From the NCBI RefSeq assembly GCF_021404545.1, contig NZ_JAAWWD010000005.1:34036-98035 (forward strand): 64,000 nt of DNA. Reading direction: 5' to 3'. This DNA is from Aestuariivita sp. GTDB taxonomy: Bacteria > Pseudomonadota > Alphaproteobacteria > Rhodobacterales > Rhodobacteraceae. The notes beneath the pieces are model-generated. The model was not told the DNA's origin and did no database searches. It saw only the letters and a list, made by a program, of their open reading frames with translations. The translations under genes were made by a program, and so were the position numbers. Position 1 is the first letter of the stretch. Each line of letters begins with the position of its first letter. Shown piece after piece: positions 53,701 through 62,373 of this stretch.

Positions 53701-56308
53701 GGCGTCAGCTGAAGCCACCGATCCGATCGACAGCACGTCCTGTGACCGGGAACCCATCCACCTGCTGGGTCACGTTCAATCCTTTGGCTGCCTTCTGTCC
53801 GTCTCTGACGACTGGATCATCACACACGCGTCCGAGAACACATCCGACATCCTGGGGTTCACGGCGCGAGACAAGATCGGAACCCGGTTCTGCGCGCTCT
53901 TTGACGAACCCGTGTCGCATATGTTGCGCGGCAAGAGCCAGCTGTTGCAATCGGGTGTGACAACCAGCCGGGCCTTTGGGGTCGAACTGTTTGAAGATGG
54001 GCGGCACTTTGATATCTCCGTCCATCCCTCCGGCGAAGGGTTTATCTATGAGTTCGAGCGCAAGGTGGAAGGGGCCCATCGCAACGATATCGATCTTGTG
54101 CAAAACCTGATGGCGCAGCTGCGCGTGCAGCCCGATGTCAAGGCGCTGACCGATCAGGCCGCCACTGCGCTGCGTGGCCTGTGCGGATTTGACCGTGTCA
54201 TGGTGTATCAATTCGAAGATGACGGATCGGGCCACGTCCTTTCAGAAGCAATCGACACGGACATGGAGAGTTTTCTGGGACTGCATTACCCCGCCAGCGA
54301 TATTCCCAGGCAGGCCCGGGCGCTTTACACCAAGAACCCCTTGCGCCTGATCGCCGATGTCGACGGGCCGGTCTTTCCCATCCTTCCCGCCCAGGGCGCT
54401 GGCGCGGCTCCGATCGATCTGTCCTTTGCGGTCACGCGCGCCGTTTCGCCGATACATCTCCAGTATCTGCGCAACATGGGCACGGCTGCGTCGATGTCGA
54501 TATCCATTCTGAAAGATGGCCAGCTTTGGGGCCTGCTTTCATGCCACCATCGCACTCCGATTTATGTGGATTATGAACGCCGAACAGCTGTCGAGCTGTT
54601 TGGGCTTCTCTTTTCGTGTGAGCTGTCGGATCGGCTGAACGCGGTGGCGCGCATTCAGGAGAGAGAGGCCAAGGCCCTCCATGATCGCATTTTGACCCGC
54701 GTATCAAGGGGTCTTGGTCTGTTCGAGGATTTCAATGCCTTTGCCGCAGAGGTTTGGGATGTCATCGATTTTGACGGCATCGGGGTCTATTCCGATGGCA
54801 GCTATATCTCGTTGGGTGCCGCCCCCAACGAAGCGGAGTTCCGGGGTCTCGCGCGGTTTCTCAACAAGACGACCGGAGGAGAGGTGTTTGCGACCGAAAA
54901 CCTCTCTGCCCGATACGACAGAACGTCCGAGATCGCCGATCGGGTTGCCGGGATTCTGGTCTTGCCGATCTCGCGCGATCCGAAAGACTACCTCGTCCTG
55001 TTTCGCAAGGAGATCGCCAGATCGAAGACCTGGGCCGGCAAGCCGTCAAAGATCATATCCCCAAGGAGCACAGCAACGCAGCTGTCGCCGCGAACCAGCT
55101 TTGAGGCCTGGCAGCAAGAGATCCGAGGCCATTGCTCACCCTGGAGCGAGGCAGACATAACCTTTGCGCAGGCGTTGCGGCTGGCATTGCTGGAGATTGT
55201 CCTGGAGGTGACCGATGCCGCCGGTCGTGAGGCCGCGAAAAACAGACAAAAGCAAGAGATTTTGATCGCGGAGCTGAACCATCGCGTCCGTAACATTCTG
55301 AACCTTATCAGCGGACTTGTGGATCAAAGCTCGCAATCGGGATCGAGCTTGCAGGAATACACCAGCGACCTGAATGGCCGTATTCAATCCATGGCGCGCG
55401 CGCACGATCTGCTCACCAGAGAGAATTGGGGGCCTGCGTCGCTCTCGGAACTCGTTACAGGTAGTTTCGAGGCCTACCAAGCCTCGGGCGCGGCGCCTTT
55501 GTGGATCGATGGAGAGGATTTTCAGCTTGAACCCAACGCCTTTTCAACGATGGCGCTGGTGATCCATGAACTGACCACCAACTCCGCCAAATACGGCGCC
55601 TTGCGCAACGAGGTCGGAACCGTCCACGTGGCCCTTGATGCCAATGATGAGGGGATGTTGCAGATTGTCTGGCGCGAGACGGGCGGCCCCCCCGTCAACC
55701 CGCCGACACGCCAGGGGTTTGGGACCACCATTATCGAGAATTCCGTTCCATTCGATCTTAACGGGCGCTCGCGGATCGAATACAAACTGACCGGCATCGA
55801 GGTCACATTCGAGATACCGCCGGAATGTTTCAGGAAGGCGGCAAAACAACCGCTGACCTTTGCCAGAGATGCGCAGAAACTCAAGCCGTCATTCTCGCTC
55901 CCGCTGGGGCGCGTTCTGCTTCTTGAGGATAATCTGGTGATCGCAATGGACACCGGATCCAAGCTCAAAAAGCTGGGCGCGACCGATACCTGTCTGGCCA
56001 GTACGGTCCAACGTGCAAGACGGCTGGTCGCCGACAGGGATATCGACTTCGCCGTTCTTGACGTCAATCTGAACAACGAGACATCGGTCGATATCGCCCA
56101 AGAGCTTCATGCTGCAGGGATCCCCTTCGTTCTTGCGACGGGCTATGGCGCGGACAACAAAGTGCTTGCTGATTTCCCCGACTGCAAGGTGTTGAAGAAA
56201 CCCTATGATCTGGACACCATGTCCGCCGTGATCTCCTCGGTCCTGCAAGACGCGGGCCGGGTGGGCAGCACGGCGGTACCTGACAGCGTCTCAAGCGGAG
56301 CCGGTTAG
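53699..56308 (+). CDS. bphP: bacteriophytochrome hybrid histidine kinase (PAS-GAF-PHY-HWE kinase-REC)
   Basis: This 869-residue red/far-red photoreceptor has an N-terminal extension carrying the biliverdin-binding Cys (Cys15 in SCDREPIHLLGHVQSFGCLL) and a PAS domain. The GAF domain shows HYPASDIPRQARALYTKNPL and SPIHLQYLRNMGTAASMSIS; the PHY domain follows. An HWE/HisKA_2 kinase has its phosphoacceptor His in ELNHRVRNILNLISG (about 528) and HELTTNSAKYGAL as the N box. The C-terminal receiver (about 735-855) has VLLLEDN and the phosphoacceptor Asp in FAVLDVNLNNE. ATG 53699 is chosen because the family starts just before the Cys. No heme oxygenase gene is adjacent. Confidence 0.93.
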   Translation: MASAEATDPIDSTSCDREPIHLLGHVQSFGCLLSVSDDWIITHASENTSDILGFTARDKIGTRFCALFDEPVSHMLRGKSQLLQSGVTTSRAFGVELFEDGRHFDISVHPSGEGFIYEFERKVEGAHRNDIDLVQNLMAQLRVQPDVKALTDQAATALRGLCGFDRVMVYQFEDDGSGHVLSEAIDTDMESFLGLHYPASDIPRQARALYTKNPLRLIADVDGPVFPILPAQGAGAAPIDLSFAVTRAVSPIHLQYLRNMGTAASMSISILKDGQLWGLLSCHHRTPIYVDYERRTAVELFGLLFSCELSDRLNAVARIQEREAKALHDRILTRVSRGLGLFEDFNAFAAEVWDVIDFDGIGVYSDGSYISLGAAPNEAEFRGLARFLNKTTGGEVFATENLSARYDRTSEIADRVAGILVLPISRDPKDYLVLFRKEIARSKTWAGKPSKIISPRSTATQLSPRTSFEAWQQEIRGHCSPWSEADITFAQALRLALLEIVLEVTDAAGREAAKNRQKQEILIAELNHRVRNILNLISGLVDQSSQSGSSLQEYTSDLNGRIQSMARAHDLLTRENWGPASLSELVTGSFEAYQASGAAPLWIDGEDFQLEPNAFSTMALVIHELTTNSAKYGALRNEVGTVHVALDANDEGMLQIVWRETGGPPVNPPTRQGFGTTIIENSVPFDLNGRSRIEYKLTGIEVTFEIPPECFRKAAKQPLTFARDAQKLKPSFSLPLGRVLLLEDNLVIAMDTGSKLKKLGATDTCLASTVQRARRLVADRDIDFAVLDVNLNNETSVDIAQELHAAGIPFVLATGYGADNKVLADFPDCKVLKKPYDLDTMSAVISSVLQDAGRVGSTAVPDSVSSGAG

Positions 56309-56480
56309 CGCGCCGGGTTCGGGCAGGTTCAGGACATCGGGAACCATCGACACAGCGTGCAGTTGAGGTCAGCCGAAACAGGGCGCTCAGGTCGGGGGCG
56401 TGACGGTAATCGCCTGTCACACACAAGGCGCCTGTCCCAGGCGCGCCTCACCGGGGGCCAATCCGCAGTCAGGTCCGAGG

Positions 56481-57443
56481 TCAAGCGGCAAATGCGATTT
56501 CCAAACGCCGTCGCAGACGGTCGTATTTCTCTCTCTGAAACGCGCTTTTGTGATAGCGGGAGGTAGAGATGTTCAGCCAATCGATCAGCAACCGGCCCCG
56601 CAGGCATAAATCGAGGATCTCCATATCGATCGGATGCCGATAAAGCTTGAAGAACATCGTCTTGCAATCCCGGCTCACGCCGCTGCGATCTATTCCTGCC
56701 CCCGCATCGTCGCGATAGATATCGAGTTTGAGAAAGTCGGCGATATCGTAAATGGCAAGCTTTTCGGAGACTTCAGTGAAATCAAAGCCATGCGTGCCCT
56801 CACGGTTCAGAATTAGGTTTGTCGCGTGGAAATCGCCATGGCAAAACACCTTTAGATCCGACCGGCCTCTCATCGCCCGCGTTTGGGACCGAAAGCTGTC
56901 GCGCATCCGACCATAGTCGGCGGGCTTTGCCTGGGGCCCCGCGATGATCGCCTCATCAACCGCCTCGACCATCCAATTGGGCCAGAACCTGGCCTGTGAA
57001 CCGTTCTTGTATTTATGCAAGGCATTCAACCAATGCCCGGCGCGTCGGAACACCTGCCCCGTGGATTTCGCGTTCTTGGTCTCGCGCACCGCCAGCGTGG
57101 CGGTTCTGCCGGGCAGGTAACGCATCACGAAAAAGGCCCCATTCGGCGACAGATAGAGAGGGGCGGGCGCTGTGAGCTTTTCAAAGGCCTGAAAATGGCG
57201 GTGCAACTCTCCGAGGATCGCGAATTCCTGTTGTAGCCGCCCCGTCCTGGGAGAGGCGAGATCGACCTTCATGGCATAGATCTCCGCGCCGATGGTCACT
57301 TTAAAGACCTGCCGATCTTTGCCATAGTCAACAGAGCGGTAGATGCGTTCACGGTCGATGTCGCCGTTCAACTCCAGGGCGGACGCGAATTCTCGGATCA
57401 TCCGGTCAATCCGCAAGGCGTTGACATTCAGGTAACTCAGCAC
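56481..57443 (-). CDS. aminoglycoside phosphotransferase-like kinase
   Basis: A protein of about 320 residues with the APH/choline-kinase fold. The N-lobe has VFKVTIGAEIYAMKVDLAS with the ATP-binding Lys. The catalytic loop is VFCHGDFHATNLILNREG (Asp and Asn), followed by GFDFTEVSEKLAIYDIADFL with the metal-binding Asp. It ends in a basic helical tail. The start is uncertain: GTG 57443 has a GAGG-type site before it, ATG 57401 and GTG 57506 are alternatives. The family phosphorylates small molecules or sugars; no resistance role should be assumed. It is downstream of the Nudix gene in the same direction. Confidence 0.82.
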   Translation of the reverse strand: MLSYLNVNALRIDRMIREFASALELNGDIDRERIYRSVDYGKDRQVFKVTIGAEIYAMKVDLASPRTGRLQQEFAILGELHRHFQAFEKLTAPAPLYLSPNGAFFVMRYLPGRTATLAVRETKNAKSTGQVFRRAGHWLNALHKYKNGSQARFWPNWMVEAVDEAIIAGPQAKPADYGRMRDSFRSQTRAMRGRSDLKVFCHGDFHATNLILNREGTHGFDFTEVSEKLAIYDIADFLKLDIYRDDAGAGIDRSGVSRDCKTMFFKLYRHPIDMEILDLCLRGRLLIDWLNISTSRYHKSAFQREKYDRLRRRLEIAFAA

Positions 57444-57654
57444 AGGCAACACCCTCGAAGCATAAGAGATCTCATAGGTGATCCTGCGGCGCGCCGTCCA
57501 GCCCACTCACGTCCGCCCCGGGCCAATCGGCAGGCTTGCGCAGAGTGCGCTGTCCGCGCGCCGCCAGGGTGGAAGGGTGCGTCATGCGATCGCGTTCCGT
57601 CCTGCCGATGCACGGAGCGCGCGGATGTTCGCGCGACCTGTCGAGCCGCGCGGC

Positions 57655-58281
57655 TCAGTCGAACCGGGTCGCTGTTCCGGCCTCGCGCAGCGCTGTAAAA
57701 GCGGTCGTGATGTCGTCGGGCAGTGTTCGGTCGAGCGACAGGGGCGGTAACGCGTCCGGGGCAAAGAACGCGGCTTCCATCGTCTCGCTCCCTGGCTCAG
57801 GGGCCGTGCGTTCGCGCCGGTCGCATAGAAAGTGGAGCTTGTAGAAATCGCGCGTGTCGGCCGGATACCGGTGCCGTGCCTTGTGACGCACGTCATAGAG
57901 ATGGCGCGCGGTGACGACGATCCCGGCTTCTTCGGCGATTTCCTTGACGATGTTTTCTGCTGGGGACCGGCCCACATCGGCAAACCCGCCGGGCAGGGCC
58001 CAGTTGCCATCGGTCTTTTCGCGCACCAACAGGACGCGCCCGTCTTCAATCACCGCGCCGCGCACATCGACGCGGGGCGTGGCATAGCCCTTGGCAAAAT
58101 CCGGGACCAGCCCTTCGATGCGTGAGACCGGCACATTGCCCAAGTCCGACAGCATCTCATTGGCCAGCGCTGCAAGTTCCTCGTACCGTTCGCGGTCATA
58201 GGCCACGTCGGTGTAATGCAAACCACAGGAGGCAATGGCCTGGATCCGCTTGGCACGGTTGAGCCAGATGTTTTCCATCAC
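57655..58281 (-). CDS. Nudix hydrolase with N-terminal Nudix-associated domain
   Basis: This 208-residue hydrolase of nucleoside-diphosphate-linked substrates has about 65 N-terminal residues ([20 protein letters not shown], then [16 protein letters not shown]) matching the helical NUDIX_4-type extension. The Nudix box is [20 protein letters not shown] followed by EAG (GX5EX7REUXEEXGU with one position changed: the REU arginine is lysine). [15 protein letters not shown] precedes it. Enzymes with this layout include ADP-ribose and NADH-type pyrophosphatases. It is 15 bases downstream of gcrA in the same direction, so the two may be co-transcribed. Confidence 0.9.
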   Translation of the reverse strand: MMENIWLNRAKRIQAIASCGLHYTDVAYDRERYEELAALANEMLSDLGNVPVSRIEGLVPDFAKGYATPRVDVRGAVIEDGRVLLVREKTDGNWALPGGFADVGRSPAENIVKEIAEEAGIVVTARHLYDVRHKARHRYPADTRDFYKLHFLCDRRERTAPEPGSETMEAAFFAPDALPPLSLDRTLPDDITTAFTALREAGTATRFD

Positions 58282-58296
58282 CGGCCCGCCCGGCGC

Positions 58297-58866
58297 TTAT
58301 CTGCGCCGGTCGCGACGGGCGCTCATCGGCTGAAAGGCGACGCCGACATGGGCCTCGCAATAGGGTTTGCCGGCCTGAACGGGCAGGCCGCAGAACCAGA
58401 AATCTTCGGTCGCGGGGTCGCCGACGGGCCATTTGCACGTCCGCTCGGTCAGCTCCATCAAGCTGAGCTTCTTGGCCTTTTTCTCGATCTCGTTGACTTT
58501 GGCCAGTGCCTCGGGGCTGATCTCATTGGCCGAAGGCTGGGGGGGCAGGGGTTGGCCCGCGGGAATGATCTGGCGCCGGGCCGGTGTGGCGGGCTTGGCC
58601 TCGGCCTCCGATGCCACGACGGTCGGACGCGCAGGCTCGGTCTTGGGCGCCGGTTTGAGCTTGGCTTCCGGTTTGGGCGCGGGCTTGGCCTTGGCCTCGG
58701 TCTTGGGGGCAGACCCTGTGGCGCGGTTCGACAGGCCCAAACGGTGCACCTTGCCGATGACCGCATTGCGGGTGACGCCGCCCAGTTCCTTGGCGATCTG
58801 GCTGGCCGACTGACCCTCGCCCCACATTTTCTTCAAGAGTTCGACCCGCTCGTCGGTCCAGGACAT
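58297..58866 (-). CDS. gcrA: GcrA cell-cycle regulator
   Basis: This 189-residue alphaproteobacterial transcription factor binds RNA polymerase sigma-70 and acts at CcrM-methylated GANTC promoters. The N-terminal DNA-binding domain is MSWTDERVELLKKMWGEGQS followed by ASQIAKELGGVTRNAVIGKV. A long Ala/Pro/Lys-rich linker (about 55-110) leads to the C-terminal sigma-interacting domain with ERTCKWPVGDP, FWFCGLPVQAGKPYCEAHVG. All cysteines and the family ends are intact. Its 5' leader contains a GC-rich hairpin followed by TTTT. Confidence 0.97.
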   Translation of the reverse strand: MSWTDERVELLKKMWGEGQSASQIAKELGGVTRNAVIGKVHRLGLSNRATGSAPKTEAKAKPAPKPEAKLKPAPKTEPARPTVVASEAEAKPATPARRQIIPAGQPLPPQPSANEISPEALAKVNEIEKKAKKLSLMELTERTCKWPVGDPATEDFWFCGLPVQAGKPYCEAHVGVAFQPMSARRDRRR

Positions 58867-58883
58867 GGGTGAGCCTTTCCAGC

Positions 58884-58910
58884 TAAAAGGGCGGCCCGGT
58901 TAAGGCCGCC
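58884..58910 (-). promoter_or_regulatory. terminator-like hairpin in the gcrA leader
   Basis: On the minus strand GGCGGCC (58910-58904) pairs with GGCCGCC (58896-58890) over a seven-base loop, followed by CTTTTAG (TTTT at 58888-58885). It ends about 18 bases before the gcrA ATG, just upstream of GGAAAGG. It could attenuate transcription or modulate translation start. Confidence 0.5.
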
Positions 58911-58997
58911 GCAAAAGAAATTCAGTGCAGTCCCCTATTTTAATCACCCACGGCTGAGATACAAGGCGTCTCGCAGCGCGCAAGGAAGGGGAGAGAG

Positions 58998-59801
58998 ATG
59001 GAACAGGACGTGGCTTTGGGTGTGCGCCGGTTTGGGCGGGTGAACTGGTTGGGCCTTTACACGCTGGCCGCGCGCGAGGTGATGCGGTTTGCTGCCGTGT
59101 GGACGCAGACCTTGCTGGCCCCTTTGGTGACGGCGGCCTTGTTCTTGATGATCTTCAACCTCGCCATCGGGCCGCGCCGGGGCGATGTGATGGGGGTGCC
59201 GTTTCTGACTTTTCTGGCACCGGGCATTCTGATGATGACGGTGATCCAGAACGCTTTTGCCAATACCTCATCCTCGGTGGTGATTTCCAAGGTGCAGGGC
59301 AACATCGTGGATACGTTGATGCCGCCCTTGTCCGCGCTTGAGATGGTGCTGGGCTATCTCGCCGGGGCGGTGGCGCGCGGTGTCGCCGTGGCCTTGACGA
59401 TTGCGCTGGGTCTATGGCTGGCATTGGGGCTGATGCCGTATGCGCCGGGACTGGCTTTGGTCTTTGTCGTTCTGGGCGCGGCCTTCATGGGCGCGCTGGG
59501 CATGGTGGCGGGGATCTATGCCAACAAATTCGACCAGATGGCCGCGATCACCAATTTCATCGTCACGCCCTTGGCGTTTCTTTCGGGGACGTTCTATTCC
59601 GTGCAGGCGCTGCCGCCGGTTCTGAACACGATCACCCATTGGAACCCGATTTTTTATCTGATCGACGGTCTGCGGTGGAGCATGATCGGGGTGTCCGACA
59701 GCAGCCCTTGGCTGGGCCTGGCCGTGTGCGCGGCGGCCACATTCGCGGTGGGACTGGTGGCGTGGATCATGATCAAAACCGGTTACCGCCTCAAGGCCTG
59801 A
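58998..59801 (+). CDS. ABC-2 type transporter permease
   Basis: This 267-residue inner-membrane permease has six predicted helices, with a family-typical N-terminus (LGLYTLAAREVMRFAAVWTQ). TLLAPLVTAALFLMIFNLAI and the conserved ABC-2 stretch GTFYSVQALPPVLNTITHWN, then PIFYLIDGLRWSMIG, resemble polysaccharide or drug exporters such as YadH. No ATPase gene is adjacent: the upstream gene is divergent gcrA and the downstream gene converges. Its ATPase must be elsewhere. GGAAGGGGAGAG precedes the ATG. The stop overlaps the 3' end of the opposing DMT gene by 11 bases. Confidence 0.9.
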   Translation: MEQDVALGVRRFGRVNWLGLYTLAAREVMRFAAVWTQTLLAPLVTAALFLMIFNLAIGPRRGDVMGVPFLTFLAPGILMMTVIQNAFANTSSSVVISKVQGNIVDTLMPPLSALEMVLGYLAGAVARGVAVALTIALGLWLALGLMPYAPGLALVFVVLGAAFMGALGMVAGIYANKFDQMAAITNFIVTPLAFLSGTFYSVQALPPVLNTITHWNPIFYLIDGLRWSMIGVSDSSPWLGLAVCAAATFAVGLVAWIMIKTGYRLKA

Positions 59802-60681
59802 TCGGTTTTTGCAGCGCTTCACGCCACGCCAGAATGGCCGCACCTGTCAGAATGATCAGCGCGCCCAGCAGGCTGACCCAGTCGGGGCGCACGCCGAACC
59901 AGCCGAAGTCGTAGAGCGTCGCAAAGACCAGCGTGGCATAGCTGAACGGCGCCACATAGCTTGCATCGGCGCGCGCCATACCATTGACGAAACAGGCCTG
60001 CGCGCAGGCCATGGCGACCCCGATCCCAACAAGTGCGAGCCATTGGCCGGGCGTGGGCGCCTGCCAAAAGGCAAGCACCGCCAGCCCGGCGATCACCACA
60101 CCGATCGCGTTGTTTACAAAGAGGATTTGCGAGGGCCCTTCGCGACCTGAGAGTTTCTTTATAAAGATCAGTTCCATCCCCATCACCATCGCGGCCCCCA
60201 GGGCCAGCAGGGCGGCTGGCTGGAAGTTTTCGGGCGTGGGGCGTAGCAGCACCATGGCACCGATCAGCGCGATACCGGCGGCACTCCAGCGCCAGCGGCC
60301 GACCTTTTCGCCCAAGAGCGGGATCGCCAGCACCATCGCGAAGACCGGGTTGAGAAAGCTGATCGCGGTCGCGTCCGTCAGCGGGATATAGGCGACAGAG
60401 GCGAACATCAGCGTCACCCCCAGCCAGCCGAAGGTGGTGCGCCCGATATGAAGCCCCAGGTGAATCCGGGTAAAGCGTGGACGCAGGACCGCGATCGCCG
60501 CCGAGATCGCCAAAAACGCGAAAAGAAAGCGGCCAAAGCTGATCTGGAACGGATGCAGCGGCGGTCCCAGCGTGTCTGTGCCCAGCGACTTGGCAAGCAG
60601 CGTGGTTGCCGCGATAAAAGCGGTGGCGGCAAGGATCAGGCTTGCTGCGAGGGCCGGATTCTGGGCGCTGGGTTTGAACAT
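59791..60681 (-). CDS. DMT/EamA-family transporter
   Basis: This 296-residue protein has ten predicted membrane helices in two EamA repeats (first around FGRFLFAFLAISAAIAVLRP; second around GVVIAGLAVLAFWQAPTPGQ). It includes YIPLTDATAISFLNPVFAMV, typical of drug/metabolite exporters of the RhaT/S-adenosylmethionine-uptake-like branch common in Rhodobacteraceae. Cargo unknown. It overlaps the ABC-2 permease tail to tail. Confidence 0.9.
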   Translation of the reverse strand: MFKPSAQNPALAASLILAATAFIAATTLLAKSLGTDTLGPPLHPFQISFGRFLFAFLAISAAIAVLRPRFTRIHLGLHIGRTTFGWLGVTLMFASVAYIPLTDATAISFLNPVFAMVLAIPLLGEKVGRWRWSAAGIALIGAMVLLRPTPENFQPAALLALGAAMVMGMELIFIKKLSGREGPSQILFVNNAIGVVIAGLAVLAFWQAPTPGQWLALVGIGVAMACAQACFVNGMARADASYVAPFSYATLVFATLYDFGWFGVRPDWVSLLGALIILTGAAILAWREALQKPIRP

Positions 60682-60726
60682 GCGCCTTCAGTGCCTCGCG
60701 CGGGGCGGGGCGGCAAGCGGCAAGCT

Positions 60727-60795
60727 GGGGGCGCTGCCCCCGCCGCGCGTGCCGCGCGCCTCCCCCGGGAATATTTCTGGCCAGAAGAAGCCTGG
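60727..60795 (+). repeat. dispersed repeat: hairpin plus GGCCAGAAGAAGC tail, copy 2
   Basis: A perfect hairpin GGGGGC-GCT-GCCCCC (60727-60741) and a second GC-rich stem (CGCGCGTGCCGCGCG, 60744-60758) precede CCCGGGAATATTTCTGGCCA and GAAGAAGCC. The tail matches copy 1 at 51958-51988 almost exactly, while the stem sequence differs but still pairs. Confidence 0.7.
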
Positions 60796-60846
60796 GCGTG
60801 TGTCAGGTGCCGCGGTCTTTGATCCGTGTCGCGGGTTGGGGGCCAT

Positions 60847-62268
60847 TCAGCCCATGCGGTCCCAAAGCGAGGTGCACATTGGGCCGATCCGCGCCTCGAT
60901 CGCGGCCATCGCATCGACGATCAGGTCTTCGCGCCAACGCCGCCCCCCGATCTGGATGCCGATGGGCTGTGGGCCGGTATCGAGCTGCGCGACATGCGTT
61001 GGAATGTTGCCCGCCGGCAACCCGGTGAAATTGAAAAGAAACGACCAGAGTGAATGGCCAAGCGCGTCACGCACCCCGTCCGCGCCTTGTGCATCGCGAT
61101 TCGCGGCGAAGAAGGGTTTGAGCAGGAACGGTGTCAGCACGAGGGGATAGTCTTCAAGAAAGAGCGACCACTGGCGGGCGTAGTGCGTGCGCTGGGCCAT
61201 CTTTTCTAGCTGTTCGCGGCCCGTGTATGGGGGGAATTGACGATAGTATTCGTCAAAGATCGCATTCAACGTGTCAGAGCCATGCGCCCGGATATCAGGG
61301 CCCATGAGCTCTTTGACCTCGCCCATCAGCGCGCGGTAGCCGACCTCCGCCGCCTCACCTGCCAGTGGTGTCTTCACGTCTTGAACGGCATAGCCCGCGT
61401 CCGAAAGAGCGTCGACCGCCGCATCAAGAGCTGTGGCGACATCCGGGTGTAGACCAAAGCCGAAATCATCGCGGGTAAAGGCCACTTTGATCGGGCCGTC
61501 CAGCGGCGCGCCGCGCCAGGGCAACGGGACGTGAAAGGGATCGCGGGGATCGGGTGCGATGGCCGCGGGCATCGCCAGGTGCAGGTCAGCGGCATGGCGG
61601 GTCATCAGCCCCTGAACGGACATGGCCTGCGCCAGCATGCCGCGTTCGGCGGTCTGGCTTGGGTTGAAGGCCGCGACCCTGCCCAGGCCGGGTTTCACTG
61701 TAACCGCGCCATTGGCCGAGGCGGGAAAGCGCAGGCTGCCGCCAATATCGTTGCCATGGGCGAGCGGCCCCATACCGGCCATCACCGCCGATCCCGCGCC
61801 GCCCGAGGACCCCCCGGGAGACAGATGCTTGCCCCACGGGTTGTGGGTGCGCCCGTGCAACGGGTTGTCGGTATCGGCGCGAAACGAGAATTCCGGCGTA
61901 TTGGTGCGCCCGATCACGACGGCGCCCGCGGATTTCAGATTGCGCACGATGGGCGCGTCATCTTCGGCGATGTTGTCTTTGAGGGCGGTCACACCATTGG
62001 TTGTGGCATGGCCTGCCTGATCGACATTCACCTTGATGGTGAGCGGGACGCCGTGCAGAGGTCCTTTGGGTGCGTCGCTGGCATCGAGCGCGGCGGCCTG
62101 GGCGCGGGCCTCATCGGCCAGGCTTTCGACAACCGCGTTCAGCGCGGGATTTGTTGCCTCCATCCGCGCGATGGCCGCGTCGGTTGCGTCGCTTGCACTG
62201 ATCCGGCCTGATGTGGTTGCCGCGGCGATCTCTGTCGCGCTCCATTGCCAAAGGGGTTTTTGGGACAT
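60847..62268 (-). CDS. amidase (amidase-signature family)
   Basis: This 473-residue amide hydrolase has the Ser-cisSer-Lys triad of the amidase-signature family. The lysine is in PLTIKVNVDQAG (about residue 79). The cis-Ser region is HLSPGGSSGGAGSAVMAGMG and the nucleophile serine lies in NDIGGSLRFPASANG (about 177). The C-terminal part has GLPAGNIPTHVAQLD and PIGIQIGGRRWREDLI. GatA is unlikely, since no gatB or gatC is present. The natural substrate is unknown. It follows the dispersed repeat and stands between the DMT exporter and prpE, all in the same direction. Confidence 0.92.
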   Translation of the reverse strand: MSQKPLWQWSATEIAAATTSGRISASDATDAAIARMEATNPALNAVVESLADEARAQAAALDASDAPKGPLHGVPLTIKVNVDQAGHATTNGVTALKDNIAEDDAPIVRNLKSAGAVVIGRTNTPEFSFRADTDNPLHGRTHNPWGKHLSPGGSSGGAGSAVMAGMGPLAHGNDIGGSLRFPASANGAVTVKPGLGRVAAFNPSQTAERGMLAQAMSVQGLMTRHAADLHLAMPAAIAPDPRDPFHVPLPWRGAPLDGPIKVAFTRDDFGFGLHPDVATALDAAVDALSDAGYAVQDVKTPLAGEAAEVGYRALMGEVKELMGPDIRAHGSDTLNAIFDEYYRQFPPYTGREQLEKMAQRTHYARQWSLFLEDYPLVLTPFLLKPFFAANRDAQGADGVRDALGHSLWSFLFNFTGLPAGNIPTHVAQLDTGPQPIGIQIGGRRWREDLIVDAMAAIEARIGPMCTSLWDRMG

Positions 62269-62347
62269 GTCTTCGCTCTCTGGGTTTTCGTCACCTTACT
62301 TCAAGGCAGTGCGCTTGCAAGGAACAGTCATGCGTTAGCCAGTGGCC

Positions 62348-62373
62348 GTAGGGCGGGACTTGTCCCGCCCTAC
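62348..62373. repeat. palindromic REP-like element, GTAGGG family, single unit
   Basis: A 26-base palindrome (GTAGGGCGGGAC on each end, TT at its centre) at the 3' end of prpE. It is the same unit as in 9163-9216. The prpE TAG stop (complement of 62370-62372) is formed by the element's outer bases, as in pccB. Confidence 0.75.

Noticed and set aside
56481..57443. Antibiotic-resistance aminoglycoside kinase
   Set aside because: The fold is shared, but the family is broad and the sequence and context give no resistance signature.
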